NCBI GenBank assembly: GCA_964644025.1
Contig: CAZXVW010000048.1
Coordinates: 1-24,015 of the forward strand
Origin: CAZXVW01 sp964644025
Lineage (GTDB): Bacteria; Acidobacteriota; Terriglobia; Bryobacterales; Bryobacteraceae
Direction of reading: 5' to 3'
DNA length: 24,015 bases
Shown: positions 15,761 through 23,646 of the stretch, one piece after another
How the letters are laid out: each line of letters starts with the position of its first letter
How positions within the stretch are numbered: the first letter of the stretch is position 1
Notes under the pieces: model-generated
Told to the model about the DNA's origin: nothing
Seen by the model: the letters and a program-made list of their open reading frames with translations, nothing else
Database searches by the model: none
Position numbers and translations under genes: made by a program

Positions 15761-17064
15761 ACCTGGACGACGTCAACGAGCGCATGCGCTCCGACTGGAA
15801 CCGGCGGGCGCGGGAAGACGCGCACTATTTTGTCGCCTTCGGCCGGCGGGACCAGGACGACGAGGAGTTCTTCGCCACGGCTGCGGAGATGGCGCGCGGT
15901 CTGGAGAACGAGCTCGAGCGGTTGCCGCGGGAGGTGAGCCCCCGGGCGCGGCGCGCGCTCGAGATCGGCTGCGGGCCGGGACGCCTAATGCGGCCCCTGA
16001 GCCGCCACTTCGGGGAGATCCACGGGGTGGATGTCTCCGACGAGATGATCGCGCTGGCCCGGGAAAAGCTGGCCGGCATTCCCCACGCGCACGTCCACCA
16101 CACGCCCACCTCTGATCTCGCCGCCTTCGCCGACGACTCGTTCGACTTCGTTTACTCCTACGCCGTGTTCCAGCACATCCCGGACCGCGAGGTGGTGTTC
16201 CGGTACTTCAAAGAAACCCGCCGCGTGCTGAAACCGGGAGCGATTGCGCGGTTCCAGCTCAACGGCCTGCCGGAGGGCGCCGCCCGGTATGACACCTGGA
16301 GCGGCGTGCGCATTAGCGCGGCGGAAATAGCGGAGTTCGCTCGCGAGAATGACTTTCAACTGCTCGCGCTCGAAGGCGCCGCCACCCAGTACCTCTGGAC
16401 CACCTGGCGGAAGCAACCGCGCGGCTGGGTGGCCGACCTACGGCCGGACCAGGCCGGCTCGGAAACGCGCATCCGGCGCATCACGAACGCTTTCAGCGGA
16501 GAACCGGTGGCGCCGAACCGGGGGCGCTTTGCTTCGGTTTCTCTCTGGGTGGAAGAGCTGCCCGAAGCATGCGACCTCAATCACATCGAGGCCCGCGTCG
16601 GCGGGAAGAGCGCATTCCCCACGTATATCGGCCCTCCGGCTCGCGACGGTCTGCGCCAACTGAACGCCTGCCTCCCGCCGGGCCTGCCGACCGGTTTGCA
16701 GTTGACGGAGCTTTGCTGGCTGGGCGAGCCGCTCTGCCCGCCGGCGATCCTTCGCGTCATCCCGCCTGGCCCCCCGGTGCCACGGATCGTGAGCGTCTCC
16801 GACGGCATCGACTTGCTCTCGGGAAAGAAAATCGTCAGCGGCAGCGTCAAGGTCGTCCTTGAAGAAGTGGACCGCCCGCAGGGCCTGACCGCCCGGCTGG
16901 CCGGCGAACCGGTTCTCGATTACGACTACTTCTGCACTGATCCACGCGTGCCGAAGTATGAGATCAACTTCAAGGTCCCCGCCGGTGCGCCTCCTGGAGT
17001 CCAGGAGCTGGAAATGAGCCTCGGCCGGCGGCGTTTCGCCCCGGTGAAGCTGGAACTCGCCTGA
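15757..17064 (+). CDS. SAM-dependent methyltransferase with beta-rich IPT-like tail
   Basis: The start is the ATG overlapping the previous stop, which removes 27 upstream codons that overlap the beta-helix gene. Residues about 65-170 are a class I methyltransferase: motif I ALEIGCGPG (67-75), the acidic ribose ligand Asp92 (GVDVSD), and DDSFDFVYSYAVFQHIPD (126-143). The helix and strand RRVLKPGAIARFQL follow. The last 170 residues are unlike a methyltransferase. IEARVGGKSAF through LRQLNACLPPGLPTG has the rhythm of the IPT/TIG-like domain common in Solibacter-type proteins, and a second beta-rich segment (SGSVKVVLEEV to FAPVKLELA) ends the protein. The protein is 435 residues against about 250 for a plain enzyme. 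It has no signal peptide, so an export-type domain on a cytoplasmic enzyme is odd. The substrate is unknown, perhaps a glycan. Confidence 0.75.
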   Translation: MNLDDVNERMRSDWNRRAREDAHYFVAFGRRDQDDEEFFATAAEMARGLENELERLPREVSPRARRALEIGCGPGRLMRPLSRHFGEIHGVDVSDEMIALAREKLAGIPHAHVHHTPTSDLAAFADDSFDFVYSYAVFQHIPDREVVFRYFKETRRVLKPGAIARFQLNGLPEGAARYDTWSGVRISAAEIAEFARENDFQLLALEGAATQYLWTTWRKQPRGWVADLRPDQAGSETRIRRITNAFSGEPVAPNRGRFASVSLWVEELPEACDLNHIEARVGGKSAFPTYIGPPARDGLRQLNACLPPGLPTGLQLTELCWLGEPLCPPAILRVIPPGPPVPRIVSVSDGIDLLSGKKIVSGSVKVVLEEVDRPQGLTARLAGEPVLDYDYFCTDPRVPKYEINFKVPAGAPPGVQELEMSLGRRRFAPVKLELA

Positions 17065-17158
17065 AACCGTGGGCAGCCCGACGAATGGGGAGCACACGCG
17101 GGAGCCACGATGATGTTCAGCACGGATTCCGTATCATGGAGCGACGGGGAGAAAGAAG

Positions 17159-18718
17159 ATGGAGCAAAAGGAATCGGCAACCGGCGCCCCGCGTGAGATG
17201 TGTCCCATCACGACCGGCGCCGAGTATTTGGATAGCCTGCGGGGGCGCAATCTCCGTGTTTACCTGTTGGGCGAACGGATCAAGGACCCCGTTGATCATC
17301 CCATCCTCCGGCCCTCGGCAAACGCCCTGGCAGAGACTTACGAGTTGGCGCGGCGGGAACCTGAGCTGGCTTCGGCGACCTCACCGTTCACCGGCAGGCA
17401 GGTCAGCCGCTTCCTTCACATCGCGCGGAGCGCGGAGGACCTGGTTCTGCAGAACAAGATGCAACGCCGGCTCGGTCAGCTCACCGGCGTCTGTTTTCAG
17501 CGCTGCGTGGGCATGGATGCGCTCAATGCGCTTCATTCGACCACTTACGAGATCGACGAGAAACACGGCACAGGCTACCACCAACGGCTGAAGCGGTTCC
17601 TCATAAAGATGCACGCGGGCAACTTCGTCCTCGGCGGCGCGATGACCGACCCAAAAGGCGACCGCAGCCTCCCGCCCCACCAACAGGCGGACCCGGACCT
17701 TTTCCTGCACGTGGCCGGCAGAACAGAAGATGGAATCGTCCTGAAGGGAGCGAAGCTGCACCAGACCGGGAGCGTCCACTCCCACTGGATTGTGGTGATG
17801 CCCACGCTGCGGCTCAAGGCGGAGGACGCCGATTACGCCGTCGCCGCCGCGGTTCCGGTCCAGGCGCCGGGCATCACCTTCATCTGCGGCCGGCAGTCCT
17901 CTGACACGCGCAGCCTCGAGGAAGGGAAGCTGGACCTCGGCAACCCCCGGTTTTCGGGACAGGAGGCTCTGGTCGTCTTCGACAACGTCTTCGTCCCCTG
18001 GCAGAACGTGTTCATGGACGGTGAATACGAGTTCGCCTTGATGCTGGTCGAACGCTTTGCTTCCTACCACCGTCGCAGTTACGTGTGCAAGAGCGGCATC
18101 GGCGACGTGCTGATCGGCGCGGCCGGCGCAATCGCCGATTACAACGGCGTCGCCAGAGCTGCGCACGTGCGAGACAAGCTGGTCGAAATGACACACCTGA
18201 ATGAGACCATTTACGCCGCCGGCATCGCCTCCTCTTACCAGGGCTATGCCAGCAAGTCTGGCTGCTACTTGTGTGACCCGATGCTCGCCAACATCTGCAA
18301 ACACCACGTCACGAAACTTCCGTTCGAGATCGGACGCCTGGCGCAGGATCTGGCCGGCGGGCTTATGGTGACCCTTCCGTCCGAGAAGGACCTCCGGTCC
18401 CCGGAAACCGGGAACCTGGTGGCCAAGTACCTCCGCGGACGGGGAGGGATTCCAGTCGAGGACCGCTGGAGAATCCTTCGCCTGATCGAGAACATGACGC
18501 TGGGGCGCAACGCCGTTTCGTATTTGACCGAATCGCTGCACGGTGCCGGCTCACCCCAGGCTCAGCGCATCATGATCGCCCGCCAGATGCAGTTGGAATA
18601 TAAGAAGGGGCTGGCCAGACGCCTCGCCGGCATTCCGAGGGAAGAAGACAACAGCACCGCCGAGGACGGCGCCTACTTCGAGCGGGTGTTTCGCGCGCCG
18701 CAATCCGGCGAGGGATAA
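17159..18718 (+). CDS. 4-hydroxybutyryl-CoA dehydratase / 4-HPA hydroxylase family enzyme
   Basis: The 519 residues match the AbfD branch (FAD plus [4Fe-4S]) rather than plain HpaB hydroxylases. Cluster ligands are present: Cys112 and Cys116 (CFQRC), His304 and Cys310. Signature stretches include AMTDPKGDRSL, QQADPDLFL, GAKLHQTGS, GQEALVVFDNVFVP (Glu269) and LTESLHGAGSPQAQRIMIAR (Glu458). From memory of the Clostridium aminobutyricum enzyme, Glu257, His292 and Tyr296 fall at a constant offset on Glu269, His304 and Tyr308. One oddity is HRRSYVC, which is one residue shorter than the HRQSYGGC form before the last cluster Cys. The reaction would be reversible dehydration of 4-hydroxybutyryl-CoA to crotonyl-CoA, or a related radical chemistry. 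An acyl-CoA ligase follows. The exact substrate is not proven. Confidence 0.82.
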   Translation: MEQKESATGAPREMCPITTGAEYLDSLRGRNLRVYLLGERIKDPVDHPILRPSANALAETYELARREPELASATSPFTGRQVSRFLHIARSAEDLVLQNKMQRRLGQLTGVCFQRCVGMDALNALHSTTYEIDEKHGTGYHQRLKRFLIKMHAGNFVLGGAMTDPKGDRSLPPHQQADPDLFLHVAGRTEDGIVLKGAKLHQTGSVHSHWIVVMPTLRLKAEDADYAVAAAVPVQAPGITFICGRQSSDTRSLEEGKLDLGNPRFSGQEALVVFDNVFVPWQNVFMDGEYEFALMLVERFASYHRRSYVCKSGIGDVLIGAAGAIADYNGVARAAHVRDKLVEMTHLNETIYAAGIASSYQGYASKSGCYLCDPMLANICKHHVTKLPFEIGRLAQDLAGGLMVTLPSEKDLRSPETGNLVAKYLRGRGGIPVEDRWRILRLIENMTLGRNAVSYLTESLHGAGSPQAQRIMIARQMQLEYKKGLARRLAGIPREEDNSTAEDGAYFERVFRAPQSGEG

Positions 18719-18750
18719 GGGTTGCCCCGGTTGCCGATGGAAAGTCAAGC

Positions 18751-18755
18751 GGAGG
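18751..18755 (+). promoter_or_regulatory. Ribosome binding site deciding the ligase start
   Basis: GGAGG sits five bases before ATG 18761. The alternatives TTG 18722 and ATG 18737 in the same frame lack such a site. Confidence 0.7.
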
Positions 18756-18760
18756 GGACA

Positions 18761-20335
18761 ATGTCCTGGGCCCGGCGCTGCATCTCGCTGCGGAAGCCGG
18801 GAGCGACCCTGGCGGACATGCTCGACGTCGCGCTGCAGCTCTACCCCAACCGGACGGCCATCGTCTTTGAAGGGGCTGAAACAACCTACCGCGAGCTTGA
18901 CCGGGAGGCGAACCGGCTGGCCAGCGGTTTGGTTCGGCTCGGCGTCTTGCCCGGTGACAGGGTGGCCGTGCAGCTTGGCAACTGCCCCGAATTCCTGGTG
19001 CTGTTTTTCGGCATCCTGCGCGCCGGCGCCATCCTGGTACCGGCCAATATCATGTACAAAGGCGAGGAGATGCGTCACATCCTTGCCGACAGCGGCGCCC
19101 GGGTGCTCTGCGTTCCCGGTCCGCCGCCGTCGTGGCTGCCGGAGGTGGCCAGGGGCTTGCCCGGGCTGGAAACGGTCATCGAGGTGGGCCCGGAGGCCGC
19201 GGGCGCACTCACCCTGGAGGCGATCATGCAAGGCGAGGCCCCCGAACGTCCCGCGGTCCCGCTGCGGCCGGAAGACTTCGCGATGATTCAGTACACCTCC
19301 GGGACTACGGGCGAACCGAAAGGGGCCATCGTCTCGCATCGCAACGTAATGGCCGCCATCGACATGGTCGCGACGCTGCCCAGGTATCCGCTGTCCGCCG
19401 ATGGCGTAACCCTGCTGGCGCTTCCCTTGTTTCACGCTTTCGGGCTGGACCTTGGCGTCGGTCTCTCGTTTGCCTTTGCCTTAACCATGGTACTGGTGCG
19501 CCGCTTCGACGCCGACCTGGTCTTCTCGCTCTTCGAAAAGCACCGGGTGACGCTGTTCTGGGGCGCCCCGCCCATGTACCACGCCTTCGTGAATACACCG
19601 GGGCTGGAGAAATACGATGTTTTCTCCTTGCGGAACTGCATGTCGGGCGCCGCGCCGTTGCCGGTAGTCATCCTGGAGCGGTTCAAACAGATGACGGGCG
19701 TGGAAATCTCGGAAGCCTATGGGCTGAGTGAAACGTCGCCAGTGCTTACCTTCAACACGGCGGGACCGGTGAATAAGCCCGGTTCGGTCGGCCCGGCCTA
19801 TCCGGGCATCGAGATCCGGGTTCTGGACGAGCATGACAACGAGGTCCCCACCGGCGCCGTGGGCGAAATCTGCGCCCGCGGAGCGAACATCTTCCAGGGC
19901 TACTGGAACCGCGAAGAGGACACCCGGGAGGCGATGCGGGGCGGGTGGTTTCACACCGGGGATCTCGGCCGAGTGGATGAGGACGGTTACTATTACTTGA
20001 CCGGCCGGAAGAAAGACTTGATTGTTGTCAGTGGCTATAACGTCTATCCGATCGAGGTCGAGAACGTGCTCATGAGGCACCCGGATGTGGCTGACTGCGC
20101 GGTCATCGGCGTGCCCGATCCGTACCAGGGCGAATCCGTCATGGCCGTCGTGGTGCCTGAGCCGGGAAGCAAACCGGGCGAGGCCGAGATCATTGAGTTT
20201 GTCCGGCAGCGCCTGGCCGTCTTCAAGTGCCCGCGGCAGGTGCGTTTCGTCGACCAACTGCCCAAGAGTGCTTCCGGGAAGATTCTTAAGCGAGTGTTGC
20301 GCGAGCAGGCCGGAGGAGCGAGAGAGGGAGCATGA
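18761..20335 (+). CDS. AMP-forming acyl-CoA ligase
   Basis: This enzyme activates a carboxylic acid with ATP to an acyl-adenylate and then to the CoA thioester. The 524 residues contain all adenylate-forming motifs: the phosphate loop YTSGTTGEPKGAIVSH (178-193), AYGLSET (319-325), GWFHTGDLG (395-403), GRKKDLIVVSGYNVYPIEVE (415-434), and the adenylation lysine Lys507 in PKSASGKILKR. It resembles medium- or long-chain fatty-acid ligases and relatives that use hydroxy or aryl acids, and specificity cannot be read. It follows the AbfD-like gene on the same strand by 42 bases, so it is likely one transcript. It could supply the CoA ester substrate, for example 4-hydroxybutyryl-CoA. The shared-pathway idea is an inference from adjacency. 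Confidence 0.9.
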   Translation: MSWARRCISLRKPGATLADMLDVALQLYPNRTAIVFEGAETTYRELDREANRLASGLVRLGVLPGDRVAVQLGNCPEFLVLFFGILRAGAILVPANIMYKGEEMRHILADSGARVLCVPGPPPSWLPEVARGLPGLETVIEVGPEAAGALTLEAIMQGEAPERPAVPLRPEDFAMIQYTSGTTGEPKGAIVSHRNVMAAIDMVATLPRYPLSADGVTLLALPLFHAFGLDLGVGLSFAFALTMVLVRRFDADLVFSLFEKHRVTLFWGAPPMYHAFVNTPGLEKYDVFSLRNCMSGAAPLPVVILERFKQMTGVEISEAYGLSETSPVLTFNTAGPVNKPGSVGPAYPGIEIRVLDEHDNEVPTGAVGEICARGANIFQGYWNREEDTREAMRGGWFHTGDLGRVDEDGYYYLTGRKKDLIVVSGYNVYPIEVENVLMRHPDVADCAVIGVPDPYQGESVMAVVVPEPGSKPGEAEIIEFVRQRLAVFKCPRQVRFVDQLPKSASGKILKRVLREQAGGAREGA

Positions 20336-20524
20336 CGCGGTCGGAGCGAATCCGCCGGTGAAACCCGGTCTGGAGATCGCGCCGCGCCGCGCCCCGCGAT
20401 TGCGCTCGTGGTGGCTATGCAAACCCCTCCTACGCCGGCTACGCGCTCACGGCGGTGGGTGCGGCATACGGCCGGCGGCCGGAAGCCCTTTATCGGGCGT
20501 GCGCTGCGGAGCGATGACGCGGTC
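20327..20524. repeat. Near-identical direct repeat flanking a possible remnant
   Basis: GGAGC-ATGACGCGGTC (20327-20342) recurs as GGAGCGATGACGCGGTC (20508-20524), 16 matching bases with one inserted G. The first copy contains the ligase stop codon. The second contains the stop of a short open frame and touches the porin 3' end. Confidence 0.6.
20362..20517 (+). pseudogene. Possible 3' remnant of an unidentified gene
   Basis: One frame is open from 20362 to the stop at 20515-20517. Its last 34 codons read like the end of a globular protein (GGYANPSYAGYALTAVG, then AYGRRPEALYRACAAER). There is no start codon with an RBS, and I cannot name a family. It lies between the two copies of a direct repeat, which suggests a rearrangement scar. 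Chance coding-like composition in GC-rich DNA is the alternative. Confidence 0.3.
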
Positions 20525-21872
20525 AGAATTGCACGTCCCACTGGACGCGATAGCGGAATTCGCTTCGGTCCGGGCGCCCCGGCCGGGCCAACGACAGGCG
20601 GCCGGCCTCGAGAGTCAGCTTGTTGTCGTGTCCCTCAAAGAACCAATTGAAGACCACCGTGTGCTCTTGCCGCAGATCGGCCGGCCTGCCGGTATTGGGA
20701 TCGACGTAGGCGTAGCGGTAGGCGAATTCCCATTGCCTCGGGACCCACCGGACCACGGAATGGGGAAAGTATCCCGCCTGGACGTAGGCGCCCCGCAGGT
20801 CTGTGGTGGTGAGGTTGATGTTGTCGTGGATTCTTTTCCAATGCGATTCGTGTTGTACAGAGATCCCCCGGTACTTCAAGAAGAATTCGCCCATGGCCTG
20901 CTTTATGGAATACTGCCCCGGCGCGCCAGGTTCGAATCCGTCCAGTTCGCCGCCGCCGCTTGAGGAAAACCGCGTGTAGCGGCTCTGGTTGGTCACACCA
21001 CCTACCGCCAGGCTGGCCGCGGGCTTGTCGTGGTACTCCACGTCACTGGAGGAGAAACCTGGATCGCGGCCCAGGAAATTCCACTGATACCGCGCCATGT
21101 ACATCGGGTGGCCGTCATGGTCGAAACCGTTGGCCCGGCCGGTTCCGGTGAAGATGCCGGCGAAGTACCAGGAGTCCCCCCGTGATCCCGGCGCCAGGTG
21201 GCCGAGAATTTCGAAACCCGGCTGATAATCGATCGTGAAGACGCGATTCACCGTCGAGTGGTCGGCGAACTGCTGCTTGCCGGAAGAAGTAGCCCGCTCC
21301 CGGTTGTATTCAAGCTCCCATTGGCCGGCGCGGAATTGCAGCCACTCGTATTTCTTGAACGTGACGCGCAGATTCAGCAGGTGATTGTCCACCAGGTCGT
21401 GCTCGAACTTGAAAGTAAGCCAGGGCCGGACGGCATGCCCTTCGGCCTTCAAGCGCGCGCGGCGGAAACGGAAGCGGCTCTGCTGGATCGAGAAGTGTGA
21501 CTCTTTCCTGGGGTCGTGGTCCAGGGGGTGGCTGAATCGCAACTGCACCCGCCCTCGGATGGTGGCTTCGTAGTTGCCGCTCCGGCTTTCGACCTTCACG
21601 CCCTTGCGGCTGTAGTCGATCTTCACCGGGTTTTCCGCCAGCGTGAAATGGAACTGGCCGGCCGCCCGGCCGCCGGCGCTCCGGCCCCCCGCCGTTGAAG
21701 TTGCGGCCGCAGGTTGCGATGCTGAGCCGGCGGCGCCGCGCTGGCTATCGTCGGCGGCTCCCACCGGGTTCACCAATTGGAGAATGACGACCAGAGCCAG
21801 GAAACGCCACGGCCCCCGGGCTGCCTGCAGACCCCGGGGGGCCATTTCAGCATCAGGAACTTGTACCCCCAT
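20523..21872 (-). CDS. OprO/OprP-type outer-membrane porin
   Basis: A 449-residue beta-barrel protein of the phosphate-selective porin family. A charged N-terminus and hydrophobic helix (RFLALVVILQLVNPVGA) form the signal peptide. A low-complexity Ala/Gly/Ser linker with GGRSAGGRAAG follows, then the barrel begins at ATIRGRVQLRFSH. It has alternating amphipathic strands such as SRFRFRRARLKAEGHAV, LTFKFEHDL, WLQFRAGQWELEYN, WEFAYRYAYVD and HTVVFNWFFEGHDNKLTL. It ends in VQWDVQF, the terminal aromatic needed for Bam-mediated insertion. The substrate is unknown, since only some family members are phosphate-selective. ATG 21872 has no strong RBS, and an ATG nine codons further in is possible. A GC-rich inverted repeat covers the first codons. 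Confidence 0.88.
   Translation of the reverse strand: MGVQVPDAEMAPRGLQAARGPWRFLALVVILQLVNPVGAADDSQRGAAGSASQPAAATSTAGGRSAGGRAAGQFHFTLAENPVKIDYSRKGVKVESRSGNYEATIRGRVQLRFSHPLDHDPRKESHFSIQQSRFRFRRARLKAEGHAVRPWLTFKFEHDLVDNHLLNLRVTFKKYEWLQFRAGQWELEYNRERATSSGKQQFADHSTVNRVFTIDYQPGFEILGHLAPGSRGDSWYFAGIFTGTGRANGFDHDGHPMYMARYQWNFLGRDPGFSSSDVEYHDKPAASLAVGGVTNQSRYTRFSSSGGGELDGFEPGAPGQYSIKQAMGEFFLKYRGISVQHESHWKRIHDNINLTTTDLRGAYVQAGYFPHSVVRWVPRQWEFAYRYAYVDPNTGRPADLRQEHTVVFNWFFEGHDNKLTLEAGRLSLARPGRPDRSEFRYRVQWDVQF
21811..21843. repeat. Strong inverted repeat within the porin start region
   Basis: GGCCCCCGGG and CCCGGGGGGCC (plus strand) can pair over 10 bp with one bulged base around a 12-base loop. It falls in porin codons about 10-21. 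In the mRNA it would shade the translation start region. Confidence 0.55.
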
Positions 21873-21927
21873 GTCCCATCTTATGCGGGGAGCCGCTGCA
21901 GCTCAACCACGCCCCGGCTGACACTTG

Positions 21928-21945
21928 GCGAGTTGTTAAACTCGC
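21928..21945. promoter_or_regulatory. Perfect hairpin in the porin/PEGA divergent region
   Basis: GCGAGTT-GTTA-AACTCGC is a perfect 7-bp inverted repeat between the divergent porin and PEGA genes. It may be an operator or a structure in the porin leader. There is no U tract. Confidence 0.4.
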
Positions 21946-21951
21946 GGCGGC

Positions 21952-21973
21952 GGCCGGGCCGGCACGCCCGGCC
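21952..21973. promoter_or_regulatory. Second perfect hairpin in the same region
   Basis: GGCCGGGC and GCCCGGCC pair over 8 bp around a 6-base loop, only six bases from the previous hairpin. Further right, ATTGAC (21993-21998) and GTCAAT (22021-22026) form a spaced inverted repeat, and TAAAAT (22032-22037) is a weak -10 candidate for the PEGA gene. Confidence 0.4.
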
Positions 21974-22131
21974 TCACCGGGCTGCGGGCGACATTGACCG
22001 GGGACGCTGTGCGCGTCACTGTCAATGGGCGTAAAATAGAGGCAGTTCAATCCTGAAGGCAAGTGCGCTTCAGGAGCAGGAGGGTTCACACTAGTATCCT
22101 GCCCGATTCCCCAAAAGTTACGAGGGTTCCA

Positions 22132-22677
22132 ATGTACAACGATTCGAGATTTCATTTCCACTCCGCTGCAGCACTACTGTTCGTGCTGTTGATTTCCACC
22201 ACGCCGCTTCTTGCCCAAGCCGGTAACGGGTATCTGCGAACCAGAATCAAGCCTCACGTGGCAGGGGTGTTCGTCGACGGCAACTACCACGGAACAGCTT
22301 CCCAGTTCAAGAGCGCGGGCATCGCGCTGCCGGCCGGCGAACACAAAGTAAAGATCGTCGATCCTCGATACGAGGCCCTGGAACGGACCGTGAAGATTGA
22401 GGCAGGCAAGACCCAGACCATCCGCCAGAGTCTCAGACCGAAAGCGGTGGCGCAGCCGCCATTCGGATCGTTCAAGATCAAGAAGGGCGGGCGAGCCGCC
22501 GTTTACCTGAACGGAGCTTATTACGGTGAAGCGGACGAGTTTAACGGTCCCGGACAGGTCTTGCTGCTGAAGCCGGGAGAATACAACCTCCGCGTCGTCC
22601 CGGTTGCCGGAGGAACACCGCTGGAGCAGAAAATCACCATCACGGCGCGCAAGACCACCCAGATCACCATGCAATAG
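22132..22677 (+). CDS. Exported protein with two PEGA domains
   Basis: The start is ATG 22132, five bases after GAGGG. An upstream in-frame ATG at 22063 would precede the signal peptide with a basic stretch and lacks an RBS. Residues 11-30 (SAAALLFVLLISTTPLLAQA) form a signal peptide ending in an AQA cleavage site. Two PEGA-type beta-sandwich domains follow, about 33-102 (GVFVDGNYHGTA, LPAGEHKVKI) and 112-180 (AAVYLNGAYYGEA, LKPGEYNLRVV). Each has the variant of the Pro-Glu-Gly-Ala turn as PAGE or PGEY. PEGA domains are cell-surface modules of uncertain ligand, often attached to sensors or lipoproteins. Here they stand alone. No operon partner is visible. The next gene converges. Confidence 0.85.
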   Translation: MYNDSRFHFHSAAALLFVLLISTTPLLAQAGNGYLRTRIKPHVAGVFVDGNYHGTASQFKSAGIALPAGEHKVKIVDPRYEALERTVKIEAGKTQTIRQSLRPKAVAQPPFGSFKIKKGGRAAVYLNGAYYGEADEFNGPGQVLLLKPGEYNLRVVPVAGGTPLEQKITITARKTTQITMQ

Positions 22678-22728
22678 CCGGCCAGCCGGTTTGCCGCCGG
22701 GGCATCTGTGTGAGCGTCATCGCCCGGA

Positions 22729-22744
22729 GGCCGTGCAGACGGCC
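22729..22744. terminator. Candidate terminator hairpin between the PEGA and folP genes
   Basis: GGCCGT-GCAG-ACGGCC is a perfect 6-bp hairpin in the 114-base gap of two convergent genes, with only short T runs nearby (GGGTTT at 22751). Termination is a guess from position. Confidence 0.3.
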
Positions 22745-22791
22745 GACGGCGGGTTTCGTCCGGCCGGGCGTGCCCGTCATCGTCACACGAC

Positions 22792-23640
22792 TCAGCCGGG
22801 TGCGGCGTTCCGGATCGCGTCCGCGACCCGCACCACCGGGACCATCTCCCGGACGTCGTGGACGCGGACGATGTGAGCGCCGCCCAGGACCGCCGCGGTG
22901 ACCGCCGCTGCGGTGCCGAACAGCTTTCCCTCATCTGTTGATTGCCCCAGAAATGACTTCCGCGAGGGCGCAACCAGGATCGGCAGCTCCAGCCGTGCCA
23001 ATTCCCGCAGCCGGGCTAACAGCTCGGAGTTCTGCTCGCCGCGCTTGCCAAAGCCAATGCCCGGGTCGATGACGATCCGCGTCCGGTCGAGATTCGCCCG
23101 TTGGGCGCGGTGTACGGCGGCGGCCAGATCCGCGCGGACCGTGGCGAGCACATCCGGCAGCGGGCCGAGCCTGGCCCAGGAATCCGGCGTGCCCCGCATG
23201 TGGTTCAGGATGAGGCCGGCGTCGTGCTTCACCACGGGCCGAATGATTTGGGGGTCGAAGGTCAGCCCGCTGGGGTCGTTGATGATTTCGGCCCCGAGCC
23301 CCAGCGCCTTTTCTGCCACCGCTGCTTTGTAAGTATCCACTGAGATCGGGATGGTGAGCTTTCCCCGCAGCCGGCGCAGTACCGGTACCAGCCGCCGGAG
23401 TTCCTCGTGCTCGGAGACGCGCCGGGAGCCGGGCCGGGTCGACTCGGCGCCGATGTCGATGATGTCGGCGCCTTCATCCTCGATCTCCAGTGCCCGGACG
23501 AAGGCCCGGTCAGGATCCAGGTACTTGCCGCCATCGGAGAAGGAATCCGGCGTCACGTTCAGCACCCCCATGATCAGCGTGCGATCTCCGAGCGGGATCT
23601 CGCGATCTTTCAGCTTCCACAGGCAGGGTCGTGGCTTCAT
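22792..23640 (-). CDS. folP: Dihydropteroate synthase
   Basis: Folate-pathway enzyme that joins p-aminobenzoate to 6-hydroxymethyl-dihydropterin diphosphate; it is the sulfonamide target. The 282-residue length is normal. All family motifs are present: GVLNVTPDSFSDGG, DIGAESTRPG, PISVDTYK, IINDPSG, DPGIGFGK, APSRKSFLG and the C-terminal RVHDV. Asp (pterin site), Lys/Arg (SRKSFLG) and His (VHDV) are intact. It starts six bases after the stop of the acetyltransferase gene, so it is co-transcribed and probably translationally linked. No other folate genes are in view. Confidence 0.96.
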   Translation of the reverse strand: MKPRPCLWKLKDREIPLGDRTLIMGVLNVTPDSFSDGGKYLDPDRAFVRALEIEDEGADIIDIGAESTRPGSRRVSEHEELRRLVPVLRRLRGKLTIPISVDTYKAAVAEKALGLGAEIINDPSGLTFDPQIIRPVVKHDAGLILNHMRGTPDSWARLGPLPDVLATVRADLAAAVHRAQRANLDRTRIVIDPGIGFGKRGEQNSELLARLRELARLELPILVAPSRKSFLGQSTDEGKLFGTAAAVTAAVLGGAHIVRVHDVREMVPVVRVADAIRNAAPG

Positions 23641-23646
23641 CGTGCG

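Noticed and set aside
17381..18541. 386-codon minus-strand open frame opposite the dehydratase gene
   Set aside because: It is a shadow of the AbfD-like gene and has no motifs.
22063..22131. Upstream ATG extension of the PEGA protein
   Set aside because: It lacks an RBS and would put a basic 23-residue stretch before a clear signal peptide.
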